Position numbers and translations under genes: made by a program. From Lepidodermella squamata (lineage: Eukaryota; Gastrotricha): a stretch of DNA of 64,000 nucleotides. The notes under the pieces are model-generated. The model ran no database searches and had not been told where the DNA came from. It saw nothing but the letters and a program-made list of their open reading frames with translations. This document shows positions 22,036-34,003 of the stretch, piece after piece; within the stretch, counting starts at the first letter, position 1; every line of letters starts with the position of its first letter. Location of the stretch: assembly GCA_047495785.1 (NCBI GenBank), contig JBLDXI010000007.1, positions 4,526,001-4,590,000 of the forward strand, read 5' to 3'.

Positions 22036-22563
22036 ATGGGATCCGCAACCAGCTCACACGGGAAACCGTATTACAAAGCATCGCTAGACTGGCAGGTCTT
22101 CGAGCAGGTTCTCGCAAATGACTTTGCGAAATTACGAAAACTGCTAGACCACGGCGCGCCCGTGAACGCAACAGACGACAGAACAGGCATGACGGCGTTA
22201 CACGCTGCGGTCTACGATCAGTGCAAAGAGCTGGTTTTACTCCTTCTCAGACGAGGCGCTTCGGTTAACGCTAAGGACAACGAAGGCCGAACTCCTTTGC
22301 TGATGGCAGCGATGCGGGGCAACCCGAAAATTGTCAAACTTCTACTGCAATACGGCGCCGAGGTGCATCACTGGGACAACTCAGAGGGCGTCAACGCCTT
22401 GCACATGGCGGCGTTGTCCGGCAATCGGCATGTCGTCAAGCTGTTGCTGGAAAACGGCGCCGATAAGAACGCGAGGAACCCGACCGACGGCTCGACGGCT
22501 TACGACGTAGCTGCGTCTATAGGCAATTATTCGGTAGCTGCGCTGCTGAAGCCTTCGTTTTAA
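22036..22563 (+). CDS. single-exon ankyrin-repeat protein, possible N-myristoylation
   Basis: The frame of 175 residues begins MGSATSSHG, which fits the N-myristoylation pattern (Gly2, Ser6). Four to five ankyrin repeats cover the rest: FAKLRKLLDHGAPVNA, TGMTALHAAVYDQCKELVLL, EGRTPLLMAAMRGNPKIVKL, EGVNALHMAALSGNRHVVKL and DGSTAYDVAASIGNYSVAAL. The size and composition suggest a small membrane-tethered or cytosolic adaptor. No intron is seen. A poly(A)-like AATAAA occurs downstream near 22622. Function beyond protein binding is not inferable. Confidence 0.88.
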   Translation: MGSATSSHGKPYYKASLDWQVFEQVLANDFAKLRKLLDHGAPVNATDDRTGMTALHAAVYDQCKELVLLLLRRGASVNAKDNEGRTPLLMAAMRGNPKIVKLLLQYGAEVHHWDNSEGVNALHMAALSGNRHVVKLLLENGADKNARNPTDGSTAYDVAASIGNYSVAALLKPSF

Positions 22564-22712
22564 CAATTTTTTTTAATTTCGTTCAAACAATTAGTTTTCT
22601 ATTTTTTACTCGAGTCGATATAATAAATCAATAAATGCGTCCAACTTTCGTTTCGAACCACTTCAACGTTACCGAGATTTATCAGGTGCCGTGAAACACA
22701 AACTTGTAAACA

Positions 22713-25197
22713 TGGAAAATTTCATTAGGGTCGCATTTTTATGCCTTTCCATCCGCACTCTTCTCGTAAATGGCCAGACTAATTGGTGTACATCCTCAGA
22801 TAGGCTGAGACCTGAATATGCGTTTGACGGCACATCTCTAGGTTAGCATTTTTTGAAGTTGAGCCCAGCAGTAAAAAACAGTATACAATGATAATAGCGT
22901 CATGGGAGAAATATGCATGGAGCTATCCGGGTTTGAATATGAGCAGCATCAGTCCTATCACTCTGGCTTCAAATGGCACCGTTCGATTGGTCGATGCCGT
23001 GAATTTATCAACTGGCGCCATGTGGAACAAAAACGTAATTTTCAAGGAGTATACTTTGTTTTGAAATAAATTCGAAGTTGACTCGAAATCCGCCTTGTAC
23101 TTCAACTCATCATCCTATTTCAGGCATTTAATTTGACCGATTTCCAAGTTGATGTAAGCGTCGACGTGAAGACTAGCTCGGCGATGGGCGACGGTTTTGC
23201 ATTGCACGTGACAAACGCCACATGCGTCATTCGGCCGCCGATCAATCGCAACTGGAGCGTGTCCGAGTACGGCGTCACGTGGGACAACTTCACGGGCATG
23301 TCTGTTTTCGTCATGCCGAATCAATCACAATTCAGAGTGACGACGTACAAAACTTCACACAACAATGACAAGCCGAATTGCGCAACACCTAACTTCACGA
23401 CTTGCTACAACACCACAGCTTCGAATACGATGGAAAGAATTTCTTACTCGATCCGTTTTTCTCCAGGGGGATATTTTAGCGTAATTTCCATCTTAGACTC
23501 GGTTATTTATCTCAATGTTGCATTTTAGATGAGAGCTTGCGCTTCATCGTGCTCCGAAGTGATATCGAACGCGCAGCTGAGGCATGATTTGGCAAATTTG
23601 TATTCTGGAACGACCTTCAATATCGGCGTAGGAGCTTCGAATCCTAAAAGGAGCGCGAATGCCGTCGACGTGCTCGAACTGAAGGTTTACGACTGCTCGC
23701 CGCAATCGACAACCGCACGTCCCAGCACTACCGCACAATCAAATTCAGCTCCGACTCCTAATACGTCCTCACCTACTGTTGTGGTGTCAGTAACTAATCC
23801 TGACATTTTGGCACTACCAGATAACGTTGTTTTCCCCACTGAGGCGTACACCGGTGAGCCGATTTCAAGCTTCAAGCGCATATTACTATAATTTTCGCGA
23901 TACAGGACCTTCGGCAGACTTGGTCCGAAGCCTGCAGAGCTCGCCAACGCAGCAGCTGCAGCGCATGATCACCCCATCTGGGGTGGACAGGGAGCGTTCT
24001 TACATAACCGCGGCTTCAATTCTCGAGGGCTGCGACCACTTCGCCCCCATTCGAGCATCGCCACCCCCACCACGGCCCAGCGTGTCCTTCAAAGTACGTC
24101 CTCTCTTCGGAGTCGATCGCCTGATGTCGATCGACACGGTAGCTGAAACCATCTCAGTCGGCGCTACAATAATGCTGACGTGGACAATTTCCACCTGTCC
24201 TGTGCCGGACTCTGACGATCTGGCTGGCAGCATGCCCGAATACGTCTACGTCGCGTCCATCGACGAAATCTGGAAGCCGAGCGTGCGATTCGTCTCGAGT
24301 GCTTCTGGCAATGTGTACATGCAGAGCTACGACGATTTGGGCGAAGATTTGATCGCAACGGCCAAGGCGCCTTCAACTACAGGCAACATGACACTGAACT
24401 TTTTCTGGCTCCGCGGCGGCACTTTCTCGTCGGTTTGCAAGTTGGATTTGTCGAAATTCCCCTTCGACAGCCAAACATGTCTGTTCGTGTTTTCGCTTAT
24501 GCGTATGACAAAATTGATCGAGTTCACTGATCCTGTTTTCTTGTGGCCTAACGATGGCAGTGACCAAGTAAGTAGAGAAATTCTAATGGATGATCTCAAC
24601 TTTGAAAATTCGACATTGGAAAATTCTAAAACTTGGACTTTTTAGGACGATGGCTCTGAATGGCGGTACAAATCGAGTGAATTTTCAATTGGGACTCTGC
24701 TCTACAAAGCCCAACCAGCTAGTGCAATTTTCTATTCTGTTTCCCTTGAGCGAAACGCAGCTTTCTACATCACGAATTTGATCGCTCCAGTTGCGACTCT
24801 GGCCGCCGTTGAACTTGGGTCGTTCATCCTGCCACCGCGGGTCCCAGACCGGCCGACCATCTCTGTAACGGTTCTTCTCGCCATAACGGTGTCACAATCC
24901 ACAATCATGCAACAAGTCCCACGGACGTCGCGGCGCGTTCTACTCATCGACTATGTCCAGGCCTTGTCAATCTGCTGCGCTCTCTGCGTAATCTACCAGA
25001 TGGCAACGTGCACGTACGCCACACTGCTTCGAGGCAGGAAAAAGAAGACGGCTGCGGCCGGGGAGGAGGAGACCGGCAAGAGAGGTGGCTTGTGCAAATA
25101 CGGCCCGGTTCGGACGCTTGACTTCATCGCCGCTGCAGTCTACATCGCAGCTCTTGTCGGCATTCACGTTTATCTTTTGATTATGATCAAAAAATGA
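22713..25197 (+). CDS. lectin-like head fused to Cys-loop ion channel, short stalk
   Basis: Exons about 22713-22841, 22898-23034, 23124-23480, 23529-23853, 23906-24567 and 24646-25197; all joins after exon 1 close in frame. The head (first 250 residues) has a jelly-roll-like pattern with MGDGFALHVTNAT, EYGVTWDNFTGMSVF and FNIGVGASNP...VDVLELKVYDC. A short Ser/Thr/Pro stalk and a ~70-residue linker lead to CDHF, the channel motif RPLFGVDRLMSIDTVAE, the Cys-loop CKLDLSKFPFDSQTC and four membrane helices with M2 DRPTISVTVLLAITV. The M3-M4 loop is short. The signal-peptide exon is one base out of frame from the ATG at 22713 (a stop follows); either a start lies in another upstream exon (an ATG at 22635 spliced over about 46 bases fits) or there is a frameshift. 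First of three tandem genes. Confidence 0.85.
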
Positions 25198-25354
25198 CTT
25201 CACAATCAAATTAAATGTCGCCGGCTTTGTAAACCCTGAAATAAGTTGAGAGGTCATTTAAGTCGTAAATTTCAGTGTTATTTTTTTTCAATAAATAAAT
25301 ATCAAATCAAATTTCTCTAACAATTTCTCAAATAGGTAAATTGATCATTACTTC

Positions 25355-28022
25355 ATGTTTCAGTGGATAAACGTCATTTTTGCTCTTCTTTGCTGTGGTG
25401 GTAAGCATGTTGTTACCATAGATTATTCTGTGTTGCTATGCTATGGCCTTTACATTAGGTTGTGTTCACAGCCTCACAACAACGTGTGATATTGATGGCA
25501 AAGTGAATTCATCGTTCTCTTTCTCTGGAACAAGCCTTGGTAAGCATTACGTTTTCGACTTATCATGTACAACTTTGCGAAAATAATCAAGTAAATTGGA
25601 ATGCGACACGTATTCTTTCGTCGAATGCGAGCCAGCAGTCTGGGGGCAATGCACTCCGCCTCGTGAGTACACCGTCAAGTTCAGGGGTTCTATGGAGCGA
25701 AAAGGTAATTAGGCTCCCTCTTAATGTCCTTTTTCTCCTGTTTTAATATTTTTATTTTGCATGTCTCTTCCCAGCCATTCGACATAACTGATTATCTAGT
25801 TGAAATTCGCGTCGACATCGAAAACACATCGAAAAGCAATGGCGTTGCCTTTTTCATGGCCAGCGAACTGAATGTGCTGCGACCTGGTACGACCACGAAC
25901 ACGCAGTACGGTTTGAACTGGAACAAGCCACTTTCAGCGTTCTTGCTGTTCGTTTCGCCAGCTAAACGGGCCATTAGCATGCTGATGCTCAGCAACTCTA
26001 CGTCGTACACATCGCCACCATGGACCAACTTGACTGGCACGACTAACCGCGTGGTGCTACCAGTCGACCTGAAATACCTCCAGGGCGAGATAACTTTTAA
26101 AATTCGAGCAAATAATACTTATTTTACGGTATGTAGCTTTATCTTGCAGGCCTATTCAACTTATTTTTATCATGTGCATTCCAGACCTGTCTCTGCGTCC
26201 TGACAGTCGATTGCTATTGTCCATTCGAAGAATTTCCTTTACCATATGGAATGGCCTGGGTCAAGGCAAGATCTGGGATTCCTTTCTATCTCGGTGTTGG
26301 TGCTAACAACCTAGCGGATGGCTTCGGTTACGTCGACATCTATAAAGTGACGGCTTACGACTGCTACTTGCCTCCAACTACTAGCTCGTCGACTACTAAA
26401 TCAACTTCGACAAAGACACCAACATCAACAACATCAACGACATCAAAATCAACATCGACATCATCGTCCTCAACAGCATCAACAACGACATCGACAAAAC
26501 AAACTTCAACGGCAACAACAACAACAACAACAACAACAACAACTGTTACTAGTACTACGACAGCTAGCACTCCGAGCTCAACAACAGGCTTACCATCGCC
26601 AGCCTCCGCACAAACAGCGTCATCGGCAGCAACAACCATTACAACTACTCAGCCCACAACGAGTCGAACGACAATGTCGTCTACTAGTAGTGTAGCTCGG
26701 TCTACTATCACTCAACCAGTGCCTGGTACTACGGCAGCCTTTGAAGCAAGTCAGCCGCCGACTGTCCAACCGCAGCTGAATGTCTCAGGTGGCATCTATT
26801 CATTAGTGATTTAATTGAATTTAAATAATTACGAGTTTCAGTCAAGACGGCGAGTGCTCTCGAAACATTCACGCAATCAGCATCCCAGCAAATTCAGTCT
26901 GTCATCAAGACAGCCGACGACAAGGACCTCGATATTGTTTCCATATCGGATATCATCGAAGAATGCGACCACTTGGATCCGAAGCGAATGGCCCCGCCAA
27001 CCCCGAGCTACGGGCCGATAAACCTTATCCGGCCACTTTTCGGTGTCGATCGACTGGTATCTATCGACACAGTCGCGGAGACAATTTCGGTCTCGGCAAA
27101 CCTCATGCTGATCTGGAACATATCAACGTGCAAAAAAGGATCCCTGAGCAATAGCCTGCCAGGTAAAAGTATCGAAAACGTTATCATTCCGAACCCAGAC
27201 ACTGTTTGGCGGCCGAAATTTCGCTTCTTGACCAGCGCATCGTCGAATTTGTACGTCAGCGGGGATTCGGAAAATTTCGGTGACGATTTGATCGCCATGA
27301 TCGACAATAAAGTAGTATCGCCTAACCTAACCGTCAATTTCTATTGGCTGAAGGGCGGCGTATACGAATCGGCGTGCGAATTGGACCTATCGAAATTTCC
27401 GTTCGATCAACAAACGTGCATGTTCAGTTTTTCACTCAGTCAATCGAAGCGGCTGCTCAACTTCGAAGATCCTTTCTTCATTTGGGCCAATTCGAAGACG
27501 GAAGACTCCGGTGATGAATGGCGCTATGTCAAGTCGGCGGCTTCCCTCGTTGAAACCAGCTACAAGGCCCAGCCGACGAGTTCTGTCTTTTACAGTGTGA
27601 CTTTAGCGAGGAATCCTGGGTTTTACATCACGAACCTCGTCATCCCGACGCTGATGCTGTCCTTCGTTGAACTCGGGTCTTTCGTAATGCCGCCGAAGGA
27701 TCCAGATCGACCAGCTTTGTCCATGACCATCCTTCTGGCGGTTACCGTGACGCAACAAACAGTGATGGACCAGATTCCGAAGACTTCAAGGCGCATTCTG
27801 TTGGTCGACTACGTCATGGCGCTTTCGCTGCTCTGCGGCGGCTGTTGCCTATACCAAGTCGGCGCCTGCACTTACACTGGCTTTTCGAAAAGCAATAGCG
27901 GCAGCAGGTCATGCTTGTCTTGGTTTAAGGGCGCTCGAAAATCGGACGTAATAGTCGCATCCCTCCTGCTAGCGGGCATAATTGCTATCAATTTTTACGC
28001 TTACAAAACTGTTAACAACTAA
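25355..28022 (+). CDS. lectin-like head, Thr-rich stalk, Cys-loop ion channel
   Basis: Six exons (25355-25400, 25459-25539, 25592-25704, 25775-26128, 26185-26788, 26842-28022) close to 792 residues. A signal peptide split by an intron (MFQWINVIFALLCCG) precedes a lectin-like domain with NGVAFFMASELNV, YGLNWNKPLSAFLLFVS and FYLGVGANNLADGFGYVDIY, matching the L-type-lectin style of core strands. A Ser/Thr stalk of about 140 residues follows (from about 26373), then the channel: EECDH, RPLFGVDRLVSIDTVAE, Cys-loop CELDLSKFPFDQQTC, four membrane helices, M2 DRPALSMTILLAVTV. The last exon holds the whole channel. N-glycosylation sites are frequent in the head. It should sit in the plasma membrane with head and stalk outside; a carbohydrate or matrix ligand is inference. 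Confidence 0.92.
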
Positions 28023-28338
28023 TTTGTACGATCGCGTAATTTATTTTGCTTAATAAAATTTCGCTGCTCCAACTGCTAATGTATTTTTGAATTCCATTTG
28101 TTGAGTTTTGATAAATTCGCAAAGAATCGCCGTTAACTAGCGGAAAGCTAACAGCTCGCGTTCAACATAATATAGCAATGCATCTATAGGTAAACAACAG
28201 TGATTGGCGAAGTGCATCTTTCCAATTATTTTCTATTTACATTTCCCAGGTCTGAAAATGTGCTTTCCATGTTTCGGTTAGCATTCAATTATTTTCAAAG
28301 GAAGGCTTGTTCTGCTGCTTCTAGGGACATTACAAATC
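28023..28338. other. intergenic spacer between tandem channel genes
   Basis: About 315 bases containing an AATAAA poly(A) signal near 28052 for the upstream gene; nothing else recognised. Confidence 0.5.
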
Positions 28339-31236
28339 ATGCCCATTTTCTTGGTAGTTATCTTTTCTTTGATCCTTGGTAAATTTGTCGTCTCTTTGTT
28401 TTCCCGAAGTTACTTGCTATTTCGGACATAGGTCAGTGCCTGGGGCTCGACTTCTGCGATATATCAGGCGGCACTCTGGATGAACGTTTCACTTACATAG
28501 CAGCCCCGGCGAGTAAGTGTGCATTAGAACTGCTATTCCATGCATGCGCTGAAATTTATAGAGAACTGGGCAACGATTCGTTATTCCAAAAACAGCCTGC
28601 AAATGAGCGATTCTGTTGAAATCACCTCTGAGGGTATTTATCGCCTCGTCAACGAATCATCTCCAAGCCAATCCGGCGCAATGATTGCTAGCCCAGTAGT
28701 TTTCAGTTTTCATGCCGTCGGATGGTGATAAATTTCCTATATTATAGGCGGTGACATTTACGGACTTTCAAATACGTGTCGATGTCTTCTTTGACGATAG
28801 CAATGCCAGCAGCGACGGCCTCGGTATTTTTCTAGTCACCGATGCGTCAATCCAACGCGTGCCGCCTTCGACCTACGACGGTTACGCCGAGTACGGAATC
28901 CGATGGAACAGCGTGACTGGCATCGGATTCTTCGCCTCGCCATCGAAGAGAAGTTTTGCACTGTTCGAGGCGACTTCTTACGGTGGCCTGCTGCCCGCCT
29001 GGCAGAATTCGACCGTCATGACCACCGTCCCAGCCGGAGAGCCCTTCTCAGAACAATTAGCAGATGTGTCTCAATTCCTTGTTGGAAACGTTTATTTCAT
29101 GATTCGGTTCAACAACACCCATATTACAGTAAGTACTCCTTAGAAATTATGTTTCGACTTCGACGATAACTGAAAATATCAGATTCGTGGTGAACATTTG
29201 GAGACATATGATTACGTTGATGTGTTCCGTGACCGCCAGCTTCAAAGGACCTTAGGCGAGCTGCAAATGAACTACGATTCGCTGTATCTCGTGGTTGGAG
29301 CCGCCAACTCGGCGGCTGGTGCTGGCCTGGTCGATATCGACGAAGTGGCTGTCCGCGACTGCTCATCGGCCACGACAACACCGGAAGCCAGTTCTACGAC
29401 TACCTCAATCGAATCAACAACAACAAGGTCGACTGAGAGCGAAACAACGTCCACTACGACGACACAGAGCTCCACTTCAACGTCGAGTGCGTCCTCGACT
29501 TTCACAATGTCAACCATTCCAGCTGCGGTGCTGACTTCAACATCGAGTTTAACGACAAGCAGCAGTTCAACCTCGTCCAGTTCAACTGCGAACCCAACTG
29601 GCTCTTCCACGCAGCCAACGACGGTTACAGCGACAACAACCGCAAGAACTGCAACCACAAGTCCCGCGACAACAACATCAACGAAAACACAGACGGTCAC
29701 TGCTTCGGCGTCGTCATCATCGCGAGCCTCTACCACAGGAACGCCCACCACAATCAGCCCGTCTCCAACAATAGAATCGACTGGGTCTGCGACTCAAGCC
29801 TCAAACTCGACTGAGTCCACGCAATCGACGCAAGCTCCGCCCATTTTAGGTAATCGAGAGGAAAAGGCTCGTCAAGCTAGGGTCCAAAAATTATCTTCCA
29901 ATTGGACTATATGCAGTCAGTTTTGCTTCCAGGAGTGATAAAGCATGAAGCTGCTTGGTGTATAGTGGTGTATATGGTGCCACATCAATGCTTTTTCATA
30001 CGTGTTTGAAATGTTTTTTATTTGCATTTAGCATCACCGAAGACGGCGGCTTTGCTAGCCAGCGTCGCAGCCTCGTCATCGCAAGCCCTGTCAGCCGTCA
30101 TTCTGAAAGCAGACGACAAAGAGAAAGACACGGTGACTATCGGCGAGCTCATCGCAGAGTGTGACCACTTCGAGCCGCAGCGATACGCCCCGCCCGTACC
30201 CAGCTATGGCCCGAAGAATCTCATCAGGCCACTCTTCGGTGTCGATCGACTGGTTGCCATCGACACGGTAGCCGAGACCATCTCCGTCTCAGCAACTTTC
30301 ATGCTAGTGTGGAACGTTTCGACCTGCTCGAAAGAGTCGATAAACAAAAAATTCAAAATTTCCGCTATCGAAAACATTTACGTGCAAAAACCAGACGACG
30401 CGTGGAAGCCGAATTTCCGCTTCATTACAAGCGCTTCTTCGAACGTTTATGTCAGCGGAGATTATGAGAATTTCGGCGACGATTTCATCGCCCTTCTGAA
30501 TGACAACAATGCGAGCTCAGTCAATTTGTCGATCAACTTCTACTGGCTGAAGGGCGGTTTATTCGAGTCTGCATGCAAGCTCGATCTATCGAAATTCCCC
30601 TTCGACCAACAGAAATGCCAATTCGTGTTCTCACTCAGCCAGTCGAAATCGCTGCTCGAATTTGAGAATCCTTTCTTTATCCTGCCGACAGTCGCCGCGG
30701 ACGACAAAACCGGTGACGAGTGGCGATTCGTGTCCCAAGACCAATTTCTGTACGATTTGACGTACAAAGCCCAAAGGACGAGTTCGGTGTTCTACCAAGT
30801 AAAACTTGCCAGAAATCCCGGCTTCTACATCACGAATTTAGTTGTGCCGACTGGAACTCTGGCCATTGTCGAGCTAGGGTCGTTCATCATGCCAGCTCGG
30901 CACCCTGACCGCCCCGCCTTGTCTATCACGATTCTGTTAGCTTTGACTGTCACGCAGCAAACCGTCATGGGTCAGATTCCGAGGACGTCGCGGCGAATTC
31001 TGCTCGTCGACTACGTCATGGCTCTGTCACTCATGTGCGGTGCCTGTTGCTTGTATCAAATGGTTGCCTGCACGTATTCTCGCCATTTACTCGAGAAGAA
31101 AAAGTCCGATGGAGAAAGTGACAGCAAGACGTCAGAATGCGGCCCTGTCATCAAATTCGACGCAATAGCTGTCACGGCCTTGCTGCTCGGAATCATCGGT
31201 ATCCACGTCTACGCCATGGTCACCATTCGCAGTTGA
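28339..31236 (+). CDS. lectin-like head, Thr-rich stalk, Cys-loop ion channel
   Basis: Six exons (28339-28378, 28432-28512, 28562-28698, 28748-29128, 29183-29849, 30032-31236) close to 836 residues; exon order and all intron phases equal those of the preceding gene, so the two are tandem duplicates. Signal peptide MPIFLVVIFSLILG; head with SDGLGIFLVTDAS, EYGIRWNSVTGIGFF and LYLVVGAANSAAGAGLVDID; a stalk of about 160 Ser/Thr-rich residues; then CDHF, RPLFGVDRLVAIDTVAE, Cys-loop CKLDLSKFPFDQQKC and four helices with M2 DRPALSITILLALTV. The cytoplasmic M3-M4 loop is only about 26 residues and Lys/Ser/Asp-rich. No lesion is seen. Ligand unknown; surface-expressed pentamer subunit inferred. Confidence 0.93.
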
Positions 31237-31531
31237 ATTGTGAACATGCACTAAAAATTGATTTTTCGCCACAAGAAGTAACAAAATAGCTTGATTGACT
31301 ACATGAATATAGCTAAAACAAGCAGCAGCTGTTATTTTTTAATTAAAGCGAATAAATTTATCATCGTTCTCGCATGGCAGCTTTTTGCAAGTTGCAGCGT
31401 TTCAGACAATATCCAAAGAAAAAGTCTGGGGAAGGACTTCAAAATGATCACTTATGAACTTCCTGCTCCGATATCGTTTATTGAGGCTCATCCATCGTCT
31501 AGGATTGCGTCGATTTATATTAACATAAAAA

Positions 31532-33610
31532 TCAAAGCAGCAAAACTAAGACTGCAAGAATCTCAAAATTGGCTACCAGCCCTGGCGCAGAGGAAAGTTT
31601 TCGCTTAGATGACGGATCCCGATACAGCGTGAAGGGCATTCGGGATAGGTTTTCCTTAATAACACTTCGACAACGGCCAAAGCGAGTTGTATCTCCTCCA
31701 TCCGAAGAGCACGCGACACAAACTTGCCCTTTGGGACAACCTTCTCCCTCAACGGCTCCGCCTGGAAATGCACACAAATAGGATTGTGAGAATTCGACAA
31801 ATCTTACAGACTTACGCGTTATCGGGTCAAATGAGCAGCCTGAAACATCCGATTTTATATCGATGCCGATGCACGTTTCCACCGATCGCAGGAACCCTGG
31901 CCTCGATGGGTCGAAGTAGGTAAAGCTGACCTGCCTCGAACTCGTCGCATTGCAAGCGCATCGGCCTCGAACGCACGCGCCCAGACTGGAGCTGAACCCC
32001 AGGAATCCTCGCTCGGCCACCCCGCAGTCTGAATCAGAGCTGCACTCGTCGCCGATGAGTCGATAACGGCAATAGCCAGTGTCCTCGTCGTAGATGTGCT
32101 GACTTGCTGGACACCTGCAGGTTTTGTCAAGGCAGCTCATCTGACCGGCACATTCCCCATCTGAGCTGCATTTCTCGCCCTCGCCCACGCCTTTAACCGG
32201 CAAGCATAGACCGCGTTGAACTGAGAAGCCTGACGTGCAAGAAACTTTCGCGGAGTAAGGACATTCAGAGTTGTCCCATTCGAAGGCTTCATCGTACGTC
32301 CTACTGCACCTTTGACCGAGGCCGAGAACGCTGACTGGGACGCAGGGTTTCGGCGACCAGGTCACGCCGTCGACGCCGTTCGTGTGCCCAGGCTTGCACA
32401 TGCAGATTTTGGAGGAGCAACTCGGGCTCAGCCATTCGACAGATTTGCACTGCTCGTTTTGTCCAGTGCAGTCAGAGTCATTCGAGCAGCTGTTCCCCAC
32501 AGTCGGCATATCCTTGGAAAAATTGGGCAAGAATTAAAAGCTGAATTGCATGAAAAATCACTGTGAAGATAATTCCATTTTATGCTATCGCAGGGCCGGA
32601 GTACGAGGGCGCGAGAATAGTCCCGCTACTGAATTCGTCGATAAAAAAGTTGACATAATTTTCCATACATTTCTGAATCAATAGGACTTATATGCAGCCT
32701 ACTTCCATCCACTGGGCATGAAGTGAATTATAATGCTTACCAAAGTAACTGCAACTGGCGGCTTTTCTGGAGGCATCTCGGCCAGCAGTTGGCAAGTCGG
32801 TCGTTTCTTGTCATCTGGACACGTCACGCAGGCGTGGTCACTAGAACATCTCATTGAACTGCTACACCTCGATCCATTCGCCAGCAGAGATGACGCTTCA
32901 TCGGCTGACAAGCAGTGATACGTTCTGTTAACTTGATCTGAAATATAATCTTCCAGGACACTTATTGGGGTGAGTTTCATTCCCTTGGCACACCCGCAAT
33001 AGCCGCTGTTACACGTGAGATTTTTCGAAAATTCCGCAGTTCCGGCCTGACAGTGTTCGTCGGCCGAGCATGCATCCCCTAAGCTCTTAGGATTGCAAAT
33101 TCCGGTCATGCGGTCGTATTTTTCATGCGCTTTGCACGAGCATCGATTGTTGTAGCAGCGAAGGTCCCCAGCACAGTCTGCGGCGACCAAACAGTAGCCA
33201 TTTAGCGCCATCCTTCGCTCGTTTGGTAGACAATGGTTTTCAAACGCTTGGAAGCCGTCTACGCAAGTTACGGCGCGGTTGAAACATACTGACCTTGCAG
33301 GATACTGCGATGGCTTAATACGTTTGTCGCAATACGTGCCGATGTCAACAGTTTCTCGTTGCTTGAAGAAGCACTGACTCATCTTCGGGTCCCAAACTAA
33401 ACTAGCGCCGCATAGACACACCGATGTCATATTATTGCAGGAGCTTGCGAGCGCTGTTAGTTTTGTACAAGTTTCGCCAGGCCCTGTGCAATCTGCTTCA
33501 CTCGAACACGGCTGTCGGTAGGAGAGTTTCTTGAACAGATCAGTTATACTTGCCAGATTGAAAGCCGCCTCAACGCCAAGTAGTGAGAAACACAACACAA
33601 ATAATCGCAT
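31532..33610 (-). CDS. large Cys-rich surface protein, probable GPI anchor
   Basis: Exons 33610-32741, 32512-31816 and 31761-31532 join to 598 residues. After a signal peptide (MRLFVLCFSLLGVEA) the protein is built of two related halves of about 280 residues. Each half repeats the modules CSSEADCTGPGETC / CSNDSDCTGQNEQC, a C..GF...L.CLP segment, CAGDLRCYNNRCSC / CAGQMSCLDKTCRC, and CSADEHCQ / CSSDSDCG, then an acidic CVTCPDD / CVACSSDGGD unit. The spacing recalls EB-type Cys modules but I cannot assign a family. The C-terminus ends with a small-residue site and a hydrophobic tail without charged residues (EILAVLVLLL), typical of GPI attachment. The third exon is in frame with its 54-base intron, so intron retention would be tolerated. 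Confidence 0.85.
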
Positions 33611-34003
33611 TTTCTTAGTTGTGCAGCAAGTTGCAGATAGCAGGCCTAATGCTGAAAAGACAGTGAAGATATTTGCCTTTTTTAAAAATGCCTTTCAGCG
33701 CATTGAGTTGTTTGAGAATCTCGCCGTATCCTGCATTCAATCGCGATCAATGGCTTGTACCTGGCTTGTACTATTATTTGTGCTGTGCGCTCTCATTTTG
33801 ATATGTGTGCGTACTTTCATACATCAATATATTGATTGTAAATTATATATAGGTATTACGGGGAAGCGTAGCTTAATAGCACTTCGTTATGATGCAGCTG
33901 ACGAAGAGGGGAAGGCACGATTTTTCCTAATATTTCAAACTTAGCATCTAAGGTCGCTTTATTTAATCCAAATTACTGAATGAAAAAGTCTGAAATCAGC
34001 TAT
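33611..34003. other. intergenic spacer between tandem Cys-rich genes
   Basis: No gene is supported here; the spacer holds the 5' flank of one Cys-rich gene and the 3' flank of the next. Confidence 0.45.

Noticed and set aside
29272-31236. CRISPR-like or tandem satellite array in the stalk regions
   Set aside because: The repetition is degenerate Thr/Ser codons within an open frame, without regular spacers.
33531-33944. Plus-strand ORF with a hydrophobic end
   Set aside because: Its first part is antisense to the signal-peptide exon of the Cys-rich gene; the remainder has no support.
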